NCBI GenBank assembly: GCA_902791215.1
Contig: CADAUZ010000005.1
Location: 1-64,000 of the forward strand
Source of the DNA: Oscillospiraceae bacterium
Lineage (GTDB): Bacteria; Bacillota; Clostridia; Oscillospirales; Oscillospiraceae
DNA length: 64,000 nucleotides
Direction of reading: 5' to 3'
In this document: positions 27,780 through 37,584 of the stretch, piece by piece
How positions within the stretch are numbered: the stretch's first letter is position 1
Layout: each line of letters starts with the position of its first letter
The notes under the pieces: generated by a model
Told to the model about the DNA's origin: nothing
The model's input: the letters and a program-made list of their open reading frames with translations, nothing else
Databases searched by the model: none
Made by a program: the position numbers and the translations under genes

Positions 27780-29069
27780 TCACTTGAGGACCGTGTTGAT
27801 GATCGCGTCAAAGTAGCCGGGGTTATTCTTGATGATCTGCTTTGTCGTCTCTGTAAGATTCAACTCCTGCTTGATCTCGTCAAAATAGCCGAGGCTATCC
27901 ATGCGGGTATAGATCAGCCTGCCGATCAGCTTGTGGGCAAGGCTGTTGAGCTCCTCGCTGTGGGAGGCCACTTTGAAGCTCGGCGGAACGATCTCCTGCG
28001 AAATGTAATATTTATCCTCACCGGTGGGCGAGATCCCGGCGTCGGTATAGCCGTCGCCGATCAGGTATTTGCGGATGCTGATGTAGCGGCTGCCGAAGGC
28101 GGAGAGCATGGCGCTGTCCACAGCATTCATCGCACTGGTGGAGGCGGCATAGATGTTATGTGAGTAGGGGCCGATGACGATAAAGCGCTCCGGGTTCTGG
28201 GCCTGGCGCGACAGCAGCGTCTTGACCTGCTGCACGAGATCATCCGCCGAGGAGTATTCGCCGTACATTCCGATCAGCACCACATGGATATAGTTCTTAT
28301 ACAGGTCCTCGGACGAGGTCTTCACGATGGTTCCCGCGGGAATGAAGGTCTCCTCACCGGGGGTAAGTCTGGTAAAGGTATAGCGGAGTGAGCCGTTATA
28401 GGCATAATCCTCCATATTCAGGCGGAGCTGACCCTCGATGCCCGCGATCACCACAGGGTTCACGCCCAGATCGCCGCCGGTAAGCGGTGTGACATTCTTT
28501 CCCTCCATGGAGGTGAGGACAATGCTGACGGGCGTGCTGCCCGCCGGGATCGTGATATCCTGGTAGGTGATATAGGGGTCAACGCCCGCGCGGCCCATGA
28601 TCGTATAGGTCGACTCCTTGCCGGAGGCCATGTTGACCACCGGGATGCTCAGCTTGTACTTGCTCCAGTCCAGACGCGCAAAATCAAGCGCGTTTTCAAC
28701 TGTGCTGCTGAAATCATAGATATCGCACATGTAGGTATTGATATAGGTCTGCAGCACATAGGGATAGTTGAGCGAGCCGGAGACCGCGGCGGTCGCATTG
28801 TCGCCCCAGCACACAATACCGGGGACATACTGCTGAACCGTCTCCATCTGCCGGGCGTACTGCTCGTCGATGGCGGACACGGATTCCTGGCGCGCCTCGC
28901 TCTGCTGTCGCTGCTGCTGCTCATAGATCTTGGAAAGCTCCTCATCATGAGCCCGGTTCTCCGCCTGTATCTGCATCACAAAATAGGCGAGCACGGCAAC
29001 GACGGCCACAATCAGCAATCCGAGGAAAATATTCAGAATGATTCTTTTCTTTTTCGTGTTTTCCCACAT
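27780..29069 (-). CDS. Membrane-anchored SGNH-hydrolase-like protein of the EPS group
   Basis: A 429-residue protein with one N-terminal membrane helix (residues 9-32), a Gln/Glu-rich coiled segment (35-75) and a large extracytoplasmic domain. VPGIVCWGDNATAAVSG resembles block I of SGNH/GDSL hydrolases, but the nucleophile position reads GDN instead of GDS. A later HVVLIGMYGEYSS and RFIVIGPYSHN look like further blocks of the same fold, and a histidine near VASHSEEL could be the catalytic one. In EPS and LCP neighbourhoods such proteins often act as acyl-ester hydrolases or acetyltransferases. The missing serine makes activity uncertain. It is 27 bases upstream of the Wzz gene in the same unit. 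Confidence 0.6.
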   Translation of the reverse strand: MWENTKKKRIILNIFLGLLIVAVVAVLAYFVMQIQAENRAHDEELSKIYEQQQRQQSEARQESVSAIDEQYARQMETVQQYVPGIVCWGDNATAAVSGSLNYPYVLQTYINTYMCDIYDFSSTVENALDFARLDWSKYKLSIPVVNMASGKESTYTIMGRAGVDPYITYQDITIPAGSTPVSIVLTSMEGKNVTPLTGGDLGVNPVVIAGIEGQLRLNMEDYAYNGSLRYTFTRLTPGEETFIPAGTIVKTSSEDLYKNYIHVVLIGMYGEYSSADDLVQQVKTLLSRQAQNPERFIVIGPYSHNIYAASTSAMNAVDSAMLSAFGSRYISIRKYLIGDGYTDAGISPTGEDKYYISQEIVPPSFKVASHSEELNSLAHKLIGRLIYTRMDSLGYFDEIKQELNLTETTKQIIKNNPGYFDAIINTVLK

Positions 29070-29097
29070 AGGCTTGATTCTCCGCTCTGTTCAGTCA

Positions 29098-30069
29098 TTA
29101 AGCGCAAAACACCGAATGCACGCATTCCCAGAGGGAATGCTCATCCACATTGTATTCAGCAAACCGCTCCCCCTCCTGATAAGCGCCTTTGGGCGTTACG
29201 GCGGGGCGAACTTCATACTCATTGATATTCTCCAGCATTCTGGAGATATTGTCCACCGTCAGGTCGGTGCACAGGAATTTTTCGACGGCACGGAAAGCCC
29301 TCATCGTAAAATCCGGGTCCTTGGCGGCGAGATTCTTTGCCTGCTCCGTAAAGGCCGTGATATACAGACGGTGGTGTCCCATGCGCCGGAGGTTATCGTC
29401 CAGAAGGCTCGTGTCTCTGTAGCGCACAAAGCGCAGAGCCTCCGACCCGTGCAGGGTGATCGTCGCACCTTTCACATAGTTTTTGCCGAGCCCCGGAATA
29501 TCGTCTTCCAAGGTCAGCGTGACCCCGCCTACCAGATCGTTTGCGGGCGGAACCACGTCCATGCTGAAGCCGAGGAAGGAATCGATCGGCACGCCGAACA
29601 GAAGGGTCTCCGCTGCAAGCCGCGTGTTCTCGCAGCTGTCCTCCTTGCCGGAGCCATAGCTGTGTGCCATGGTGATCTGCATGCGCTGAACAACTCCGGA
29701 GGTCGTTTTTACATCGCACATGGTATCACGGCAGATCTGAAACGGCGTGATAGTCTTCGCGCTGTGATCAAATACCAGCACCACCAGAAAGTCTGCCATA
29801 TTGAAGTTATACGGCAGTCCTTCATACTGCTTGCTGTCATCGGCGTAATTGTCCGTGCCGATGAGCAGGACGGAACTCATGTTCCGCTTCAGCGGATACT
29901 CTTTCCCCTGGTAGGTAATAGACGGTCTGTAGCGATATGCGGCTTCATCCGCGCTCACAAGCCCGGCATCCTGCATTTCGGCACGCTTCTGAAAATAGAT
30001 GACACCGGCTATGATGGCGAAAACGCCCAGCAGTTCCACAATGAGCAGCAGCAGTTTCTTTTTTTTCAT
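29098..30069 (-). CDS. LytR-CpsA-Psr (LCP) family ligase
   Basis: A 323-residue membrane-anchored enzyme of the LCP family. Known members transfer lipid-linked wall polymers or capsule to peptidoglycan. A helix at residues 5-25 is followed by the LCP domain: SSVLLIGTDNYADD, FNMADFLVVLVFDH, ITPFQICRDTMCDV, and LHGSEALRFVRYRDTSLLDD with NLRRMGHHR, which carry the conserved Arg and Asp residues. The ATG is unusual: only about 18 bases separate it from a stable hairpin (30088-30110) and no clear ribosome site is seen. It heads the SGNH, CpsC and CpsD genes on the minus strand, so it probably attaches the polymer whose length they control. Confidence 0.88.
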   Translation of the reverse strand: MKKKKLLLLIVELLGVFAIIAGVIYFQKRAEMQDAGLVSADEAAYRYRPSITYQGKEYPLKRNMSSVLLIGTDNYADDSKQYEGLPYNFNMADFLVVLVFDHSAKTITPFQICRDTMCDVKTTSGVVQRMQITMAHSYGSGKEDSCENTRLAAETLLFGVPIDSFLGFSMDVVPPANDLVGGVTLTLEDDIPGLGKNYVKGATITLHGSEALRFVRYRDTSLLDDNLRRMGHHRLYITAFTEQAKNLAAKDPDFTMRAFRAVEKFLCTDLTVDNISRMLENINEYEVRPAVTPKGAYQEGERFAEYNVDEHSLWECVHSVFCA

Positions 30070-30087
30070 AATACGCTTGACACAAAT

Positions 30088-30110
30088 AAAGGACGGTCGA
30101 GCCGTCCTTT
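30088..30110. terminator. Terminator or attenuator hairpin in front of the LCP gene
   Basis: AAAGGACGG and CCGTCCTTT form a perfect 9-bp stem with a 5-base loop. On the minus strand, ATTTGTG follows. It lies 29 bases after the stop of the small secreted protein and 19 bases before the LCP start, so it either ends the first transcript or modulates read-through into the EPS group. Confidence 0.65.
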
Positions 30111-30138
30111 ATTGTCTGATCATTGCAAAATGATTTGA

Positions 30139-30615
30139 TTACTTTTCTTTTGCGATAACAAGAGTGGAGAAGCCAGGCTCGACAGGGACCTTGTAGCGGT
30201 TTGCACCGACAGACTCAAGATCGCCGGGGGCGAACTTGGACACGTTGTCCTTATCGTAGACCACATAGACAACCTCACCAGTTCTGAGCTCAACGATGAC
30301 GTAAGTCTGTCCGTCTTCGTCAACGGCGATCAGGTAGGAGTCGGTAGGCAGAGCACCCTCGCCGGTAACGACACTGAGTGCATCGTTAACGGTGGCGCGC
30401 TGCTCAGAGGTCAGGTCTCCGTTGGCAACGATGGTGATCTTCTTGCCGTCCTCACCCTTGATATATCTCTGGGTACGGGCGGGAAGATCATAGCTGGAAA
30501 CTACCGCTGCAGAAGAAGAACCACCGCCTCTGGAAGGAGAGGGTGCAGCATAGGCCACGACGCCGAGGCTGAGGATAATTGTCATAGCAAGAACAAACGC
30601 AAGCAGCTTTTTCAT
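30139..30615 (-). CDS. Small secreted protein of unknown function
   Basis: A 158-residue protein with a clear signal peptide (MKKLLAFVLAMTIILSLGVV, cleavage near AYA at about 24) and then a Ser/Gly linker. The mature domain of about 120 residues includes LTSEQRATVNDALSVV, DSYLIAVDEDGQTYVIVEL and a beta-rich end. I do not recognise a family; similar small exported proteins of gut Firmicutes are uncharacterised. The ATG at 30615 follows GGAGG at 8 bases. It has a strong promoter and a leader of about 100 bases, and a hairpin follows its stop, so it may be expressed well above the EPS genes downstream. Confidence 0.75.
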   Translation of the reverse strand: MKKLLAFVLAMTIILSLGVVAYAAPSPSRGGGSSSAAVVSSYDLPARTQRYIKGEDGKKITIVANGDLTSEQRATVNDALSVVTGEGALPTDSYLIAVDEDGQTYVIVELRTGEVVYVVYDKDNVSKFAPGDLESVGANRYKVPVEPGFSTLVIAKEK

Positions 30616-30722
30616 CTGAAAAACCTCCAAAATCCATTAATATTTGCAGAAAATCGGGCGACAGTACTCAGCAGACTAATATTGCAGAGACGCCGCTTCA
30701 AATTCTACGATTACATGTGTGT

Positions 30723-30751
30723 ATAGTATCACAACCGGGATAAATGTGCAA
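30723..30751 (-). promoter_or_regulatory. Promoter of the small secreted protein
   Basis: Minus-strand TTGCAC (30746-30751) and TACTAT (30723-30728) are 17 bases apart, roughly 110 bases before the ATG. Confidence 0.7.
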
Positions 30752-30841
30752 GACCTTCCGTAAAAAAATTTTCACAATTTTTTCAGCTCTATTCCACATC
30801 TTCAGTGGACAATTCACGAAAGCAGGCTGCACGGTCAATCC

Positions 30842-31882
30842 TTATGCGCGTTTGTTTCTGCCCCAGAAGGTGTTGTAGCGGTCGGGCTTCCACTCCGGCT
30901 TTACGTCCTTCACCGCTTCGGCCGCAGTGATAACGGCGTCGCCGTTGTCGATGTCGATGAGGGTGTAGCGGTCGTTGCCCATGTCGAGCTCCTTCATGTA
31001 GCTGAGCTGGCGGAGGCCGTGACGGCTCTCGACACGCTCGACCAGGGCCTTGCCGCCGCCGTCGGGCAGATTGTAGATGAGATCCATGCAGGCGTTGTCC
31101 ACAGCCAGGATGTCCAGCGAGGCGAGGATGCCGATGTCGGGGGTGACGACGGGGGTCGCGCCGGGGCCTGCGCAGTCACAGTCGACGGACATGTTGCGCA
31201 TGGTGTTGATGTAGCAGACATGCGGTGCGAAGTGGTCGATGGTGGCCTTGGTGCTCTCGCTGATGCGCTCCATCAGCTCTTCCTCCGCGATGCTCCACAT
31301 ATCGTCGGAGCCGACGGCGGTGTGGATCTCCTTCTTGCCGATGCGTCCGTCGGCGCAGCCGATGCCGATGTTCTTGTTGCTGCCGCCGAAGCCGCCCATC
31401 ACGTGGCCCTTGAAATGGGTCAGCACCAGAAGGGAATCGTAGTTGAGCATGCTTTTGCCGACATGCATCTCGGTAAACCACTTGCCGCCCTTGACGGGGA
31501 GCGCGGCCACGCCCTCGGCGTCGGTGATATCCACGGGGCAGAAGGTCCAGCCGTTGATCTCCAGCGTCTTGCGGTGGGCCTCGGTGGTGTAGCGGCTGCC
31601 CTCATAGTAGGTGTTGGTTTCGATGATGGTCGCGTCGGGAAGGCGCTGCTCGATCAGCTCCTTCACCCAGGGGCGCGGGATGATGTTCGGGCCCTCGGCC
31701 TCGCCGGTGTGCAGCTTGATGGCCACCTTGCCGGTCAGGACGCTGCTTACCTTATCATAAATCTTTTTCATGCCCTCTTCGGACAGATCGCGGGTGAAAA
31801 ACACCACGGAGCTGTCGCCGGTGCGCTCGTTAAAGGGGACGTATTTGTTGCCGTCCTTGCCGGGGATGGGTTTGTTGTTCAT
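30842..31882 (-). CDS. DUF362 protein
   Basis: A 346-residue cytoplasmic protein of the DUF362 family, proteins of unknown biochemical role often linked to iron-sulfur chemistry. Visible family features are GKVAIKLHTGEAEGPNIIPR near residue 50, the central LVLTHFKGHVMGGFGGSNKN with GIGCADGRIGKKEIH, and Cys residues in SVDCDCAGPG. There is no ferredoxin-like 4Fe-4S domain, which some longer members have. AAGGAGG precedes the ATG. It has its own promoter (31941-31969) and follows the terminator of the heat-shock operon, so it is a separate unit. Confidence 0.85.
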   Translation of the reverse strand: MNNKPIPGKDGNKYVPFNERTGDSSVVFFTRDLSEEGMKKIYDKVSSVLTGKVAIKLHTGEAEGPNIIPRPWVKELIEQRLPDATIIETNTYYEGSRYTTEAHRKTLEINGWTFCPVDITDAEGVAALPVKGGKWFTEMHVGKSMLNYDSLLVLTHFKGHVMGGFGGSNKNIGIGCADGRIGKKEIHTAVGSDDMWSIAEEELMERISESTKATIDHFAPHVCYINTMRNMSVDCDCAGPGATPVVTPDIGILASLDILAVDNACMDLIYNLPDGGGKALVERVESRHGLRQLSYMKELDMGNDRYTLIDIDNGDAVITAAEAVKDVKPEWKPDRYNTFWGRNKRA

Positions 31883-31940
31883 TGTATTTCCTCCTTCTGG
31901 AATGATACAGCAGATCAGTGCTTGTTGAATGGTCTATTAT

Positions 31941-31969
31941 AATGTATCATTCTTCTGACGCCGTGTCAA
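31941..31969 (-). promoter_or_regulatory. Promoter of the DUF362 gene
   Basis: Minus-strand TTGACA (31964-31969) and TACATT (31941-31946) are separated by 17 bases. Confidence 0.7.
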
Positions 31970-31984
31970 CGAGTATTTTATAAA

Positions 31985-32030
31985 CAAAAAAGCGCTGTCC
32001 CGGTGCGGAAAAACGTGTTTCGGGACAGCG
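31985..32030 (-). terminator. Terminator of the heat-shock operon
   Basis: CGCTGTCCCG pairs with CGGGACAGCG around an 18-base loop, and on the minus strand CTTTTTTG follows. It ends the hrcA-grpE-dnaK-dnaJ transcript 18 bases after the dnaJ stop. Confidence 0.9.
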
Positions 32031-32047
32031 TTCTTACTATAATTATA

Positions 32048-33175
32048 TCATTTTTTCTTCCGTCCGAAGATGCTGCGGCCCGCGTCGCCGTCGAGCTCGC
32101 CCATGGAGGCGGCATACTGGCGCAGCAGCTCCTTCTGGGAGCCGGTGAGATTTTTCGGCACCTTGATGGAGACAGTGACAAACTGGTCTCCCCTGCCCGA
32201 GCCTCTGAGGTACGGGATGCCCTTGCCGCGGAGCCGAAACACCGCGCCGGGCTGTGTGCCCTCGGGGATGGTGAGCTTGACTTTTCCGTCCAGGGTGGGT
32301 ACCTCCACCTCGGCGCCGAGCACGGCCTGGGCGTAGCTGATCTCCTGGTCGAGAAGGACGGAGGTGCCGTCGCGCTCGAATCTGGCATGGGGGCGCACGA
32401 TGACGCTCACCAGCAGATCGCCCGCGGGGCCGCCGTTTACGCCGGCGTTGCCGCCGCCCGGCTTGGAGATGGTCTGGCCGTCGTCGATGCCGGCGGGGAT
32501 GTTGACCTCCACCTTGTGCTGACGGCGCACGGCGCCCATACCCCGGCAGGTCTTGCAGGGCTGGTGGATGATCCTGCCGGTGCCGCGGCACTTGGAGCAC
32601 TGGGTGCTCGACTGCATCATGCCGAAGGGCGTGCGCTGGCTGACGGTGACGGAGCCGGTGCCCTTGCAGTCGGGGCAGATCTCCGGCGTGGTGCCGGGCG
32701 CGCAGCCCGTACCCTTACAGTCGGTGCAGGTCTCGACCTTGGCGACCGTGACCTCCTTCTTGCAGCCGAAGGCGGCCTCCTCAAAGCTGATGTTCACGGT
32801 GGCGCGGACGCTCTCTCCCCGGCGCGGCGCGTTGGGATTGGAGCGGGTCGAGCCGCCGAAGCCGCCGAAGATATCGCTGAAAATGTCGCCGAAGCCGCCG
32901 AAACCGCCAAAGCCGTCAAAGCCGCCCGCGCCGAAGCCCGCGTTGGGGTCGAAGGCGGCGTGACCGTACTGGTCGTATTTCTTGCGCTTTTCCTCGTCGG
33001 AGAGGATCTCGTAGGCCTCGTTCGCCTCCTTGAAGCGCTCCTCGCAGGCCTTGTCGCCCGGGTGCAGGTCGGGGTGGTTTTCCTTGGTCAGCTTTCTGTA
33101 TGCTTTTTTGATCTCATCGGCTGTGGCGTCCTTCTTGACGCCCAATACCTCATAATAATCTCTCTTATCGGCCAT
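32048..33175 (-). CDS. dnaJ: Chaperone DnaJ (Hsp40)
   Basis: A full-length DnaJ of 375 residues, the co-chaperone that delivers unfolded proteins to DnaK and stimulates its ATPase. The J domain (residues 5-70) has the HPD tripeptide in [12 protein letters not shown] Gly/Phe-rich region follows (80-115, [19 protein letters not shown]), then four CxxCxGxG zinc motifs ([32 protein letters not shown], residues about 150-210) and the two-part substrate domain. It is the last gene of the hrcA operon and is followed directly by the terminator. Confidence 0.97.
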   Translation of the reverse strand: MADKRDYYEVLGVKKDATADEIKKAYRKLTKENHPDLHPGDKACEERFKEANEAYEILSDEEKRKKYDQYGHAAFDPNAGFGAGGFDGFGGFGGFGDIFSDIFGGFGGSTRSNPNAPRRGESVRATVNISFEEAAFGCKKEVTVAKVETCTDCKGTGCAPGTTPEICPDCKGTGSVTVSQRTPFGMMQSSTQCSKCRGTGRIIHQPCKTCRGMGAVRRQHKVEVNIPAGIDDGQTISKPGGGNAGVNGGPAGDLLVSVIVRPHARFERDGTSVLLDQEISYAQAVLGAEVEVPTLDGKVKLTIPEGTQPGAVFRLRGKGIPYLRGSGRGDQFVTVSIKVPKNLTGSQKELLRQYAASMGELDGDAGRSIFGRKKK

Positions 33176-33268
33176 ACGGGCCTCCTAAAAACGATAGTCT
33201 GCAGACAGCCGTATGAGGCGGAGTGGTTTTGCTCCGCCTCAGGCTGTAGTTCCGGTTAAACGAATGGA

Positions 33269-35119
<1,851 letters not shown>

Positions 35120-35184
35120 TTTTGTTTCCTCCTGTATATGTGATATATTTTTTAACTACTTTATAACTTAACGGCAGATGCCGG

Positions 35185-35787
35185 TCAGTTTGCAACTTTT
35201 ACCATGGCGAAGCGGACCACCTTGTCGCCCAGCATGAAGCCCTGCTGGAAGACCTCCACGATCTCGTTCTCGCCCTTTTCCTCGTCGTCCACATGCATGA
35301 CCGCGTTGTGGAAGGCGGGGTCGAATTTCTTGCCGAGGCAGTCCATCTCGGTCACGCCCAGCTTCTCCATCGTGGCCCTGAACTGGGCCATGATCATCTC
35401 GACGCCCTTCTTGTAGGCCTCATCCTCGGTCGGCTGGTTGAGGGCGCGGACAAGATTGTCATACACCGGAAGGAAGCTTATGAGGGTGTTGGCCCGCACA
35501 TCGGCGTAGATGGCGTCCTTTTCCTTCTGGGTGCGCTTGCGGAAGTTGTCGTACTCGGCGCACAGGCGCAGGTACTTATCGTTCATGGCGGCAAGCTCGT
35601 CGGTCTTGGGCTTTGCCTCCTCCGGCTTTTCCGCTTCCTTTTCCTCCGGCTTTTCCGCTCCCTTTTCCTCGGGCTTCGCCTCCGTCTCGGGGGCCGCCTT
35701 TTCTTCTTCCTCTACGGTCTCTTCCGAAGCTTCCCCGGTCTTTTCTTCCTTGACCTCTTCGGCCTCGGTCTGCTTCTTCTTACTCAT
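35185..35787 (-). CDS. grpE: Nucleotide exchange factor GrpE
   Basis: A 200-residue GrpE, which opens DnaK's nucleotide site to release ADP. The first 65 residues are a Glu/Lys/Ala-rich disordered or coiled tail (EEKAAPETEAKPEEKGAEKP), longer than in many relatives. The conserved domain then follows with LRLCAEYDNFRKRTQKEKD, FDPAFHNAVMHVDD and VFQQGFMLGDKVVRFAMVKV. Its start overlaps the hrcA stop by 8 bases (GGAAATGAGTAA), showing translational coupling in the operon. Confidence 0.96.
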   Translation of the reverse strand: MSKKKQTEAEEVKEEKTGEASEETVEEEEKAAPETEAKPEEKGAEKPEEKEAEKPEEAKPKTDELAAMNDKYLRLCAEYDNFRKRTQKEKDAIYADVRANTLISFLPVYDNLVRALNQPTEDEAYKKGVEMIMAQFRATMEKLGVTEMDCLGKKFDPAFHNAVMHVDDEEKGENEIVEVFQQGFMLGDKVVRFAMVKVAN

Positions 35788-36865
35788 TTCCTGTATCTCC
35801 CTTGATGATCAGTTTATTGTGCATGCCCTCCGGCGGCGCTTCCCCGCTGCCTAGTCTGCGCGACAGGCCCGCTGCCAGGATGGAGAGCTTGGCGGCCACG
35901 GCGGAGTAATCCATGCGCGTCGGCCCGACTACGCCGATCATGCCTTTGGTATTGTCGCCCGCGTCATAGGTCGCGATGACGACGCTGGAATCCTTGAGTT
36001 CCTCGGCCACGTTCTCCGGGCCGATGAGGACCTTGATCTCCCCGGCTTCCTCCATTCTCTGATCCGGCGGGAGGATATAGCCGCCGCCGGAGAGATAGCC
36101 CATCAGGCGGTGGGCCTTGTCGGGATCGCGAAACTCCGGCTGATTGAGAAGCCTGTTCTCCCCGCTCACATACGCGGAGGGAGCCGCCGCCTCGGTCAAA
36201 ACCTCGATGGCGAAGGCCGCGATGACGGAGGTGACGCCCATGGTGTCGTCCGCCGCCCGCTCGGTCGAATGGATGAGAAGCGGTGTGACGGCACCCTCGG
36301 TGATGCCGGTAAAGCCGGAATTGAACAGGATAGCCAGGCGCTGCACCAGCTTCTGATCCACCGACACCGGAAGCTTCACAAGCTTGTTTTTCACCGTGTT
36401 GTCACTGAGCATGACGACGATGATGAAGGTGTTGGCGTCCACATAGATGATGTCGAAGCGCTTGATGGTCACCGCCGTGCGGGTGGTGAGAGCCAGGGCC
36501 GGATAATCCGTGAGCTGGGAGGCAAGGCGGCTGACATCGCTGATGGTGTCGTCCAGCTCCCGGAGCTTCTGGTTCATGCGGCGGTTGATGTCCTCGGTCT
36601 CCTCCAGGCTCAGGCGCTGCTTTTCCATCAGCTCGTTTACATACATGCGGTAGCCCATGGGGGTCGGGACGCGGCCCGCGGAGGTATGGGGCTGTTCGAG
36701 ATAGCCGAGACTCACAAGCTCGGCAAGCTCGTTGCGGATCGTGGCGGAGGAGCAGCCGAGTCCCGCCTTGGAGGCGATGGCTTTGCTGCCCACCGGCTCC
36801 GCCGTGCGGACGTACTCGTCGACAACGGCTGCCAGAATTTTCTTTTTTCTCTCGCTAATAGACAT
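35780..36865 (-). CDS. hrcA: Heat-inducible repressor HrcA
   Basis: A 361-residue HrcA, the repressor that binds CIRCE operators and needs GroEL to stay folded, so heat shock releases its genes. The N-terminal winged helix (residues 1-75) contains SKAIASKAGLGCSSATIRNE and LGYLEQPHTSAGRVPT, typical of the family; the remaining GAF-like part has VVGPTRMDYS near the end. The ATG at 36865 follows GGAGAG; an upstream in-frame ATG lacks support. It is the first gene of its own target operon, 50 bases downstream of the CIRCE site, so it is autoregulated. Confidence 0.96.
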   Translation of the reverse strand: MSISERKKKILAAVVDEYVRTAEPVGSKAIASKAGLGCSSATIRNELAELVSLGYLEQPHTSAGRVPTPMGYRMYVNELMEKQRLSLEETEDINRRMNQKLRELDDTISDVSRLASQLTDYPALALTTRTAVTIKRFDIIYVDANTFIIVVMLSDNTVKNKLVKLPVSVDQKLVQRLAILFNSGFTGITEGAVTPLLIHSTERAADDTMGVTSVIAAFAIEVLTEAAAPSAYVSGENRLLNQPEFRDPDKAHRLMGYLSGGGYILPPDQRMEEAGEIKVLIGPENVAEELKDSSVVIATYDAGDNTKGMIGVVGPTRMDYSAVAAKLSILAAGLSRRLGSGEAPPEGMHNKLIIKGDTGNE

Positions 36866-36914
36866 TTCGTCTCTCCGCCCGGCCTGGGTCTTTAGCACTC
36901 TCGGCTTTCGACTG

Positions 36915-36941
36915 TTGGCACTCTTTCCTTTCGAGTGCTAA
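36915..36941. promoter_or_regulatory. CIRCE operator of the hrcA operon
   Basis: TTGGCACTC, nine bases, then GAGTGCTAA: one mismatch from the TTAGCACTC-N9-GAGTGCTAA consensus. An additional exact half-site TTAGCACTC lies at 36892-36900. HrcA is the expected ligand. Confidence 0.95.
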
Positions 36942-36968
36942 TATAGCATTCCTCCCCCGCTTTGTCAA
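36940..36968 (-). promoter_or_regulatory. Promoter of the hrcA-grpE-dnaK-dnaJ operon
   Basis: Minus-strand TTGACA (36963-36968) and TATATT (36940-36945), spacing 17. The -10 overlaps the last bases of the CIRCE element, so HrcA binding would block RNA polymerase. Confidence 0.9.
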
Positions 36969-37032
36969 GCCTTCCCCGCTCGCCGCGCAGAAAATTCACA
37001 TTTTGTACAAATGCATTTTTCCTTTTTCTGTA

Positions 37033-37061
37033 TTTACAAGTTTCAATTTATGAAGTATTAT
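37033..37061 (+). promoter_or_regulatory. Promoter of the MarR gene
   Basis: TTTACA (37033-37038) and TATTAT (37056-37061), spacing 17, lie 50 bases before the start at 37111. It diverges from the heat-shock promoter. Confidence 0.65.
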
Positions 37062-37110
37062 AGTGACAAAGGAAAATTTATTAGAATACACTATAAAGGA
37101 GGATTTGTCA

Positions 37111-37557
37111 ATGCTTGAATCCATGCTTGAAAAACACTTCAGCGACGTATACAATAAGTTCAAACTCCAGTTTTACCGCCGCGTGTTCGAGCTGGTGCGG
37201 GAACGGGACGGCTCCCTGTCCGCGATGGAGGCCTTCTCCCTCGAGGTCATCTACATGCTGGGCGAGCCGACGGTCAGCCAGTTTGCGGATTTTCTGAACA
37301 TCTCCCAGTCAAACGCGACCTACAAAGTCAATAACCTCATCAAAAAGGGCTATCTGGAACGCCAGAACTCCATCGTTGACCGGCGCGAGTATCATCTGAT
37401 CCTCTCGGAAAAATACTATACATATATGAATCTTTACGCAAACTATGAAATGACGGTCATGCGCCGGGTGCTCGAGCGCTTCCCCGAGGAGGATGTCGCT
37501 GTCTTCGACCGGATTTTGCAGGTCATGTCGTCCGAACTCATGCCCGAGTGCAAGTAA
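37111..37557 (+). CDS. MarR-family transcriptional regulator
   Basis: A 148-residue winged-helix regulator. The DNA-binding part shows FADFLNISQSNATYKVNNLI followed by KKGYLERQNSIVDRREYHL, the recognition helix and wing of MarR proteins, which bind palindromes as dimers and usually respond to small ligands. The ATG at 37111 follows AAAGGAGG (37095-37102). It is 27 bases upstream of a sugar-type transporter gene on the same strand and probably controls it and itself. The ligand is unknown. Confidence 0.85.
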   Translation: MLESMLEKHFSDVYNKFKLQFYRRVFELVRERDGSLSAMEAFSLEVIYMLGEPTVSQFADFLNISQSNATYKVNNLIKKGYLERQNSIVDRREYHLILSEKYYTYMNLYANYEMTVMRRVLERFPEEDVAVFDRILQVMSSELMPECK

Positions 37558-37584
37558 AAATCTGATCTCCGGAGGTACTTTCCC

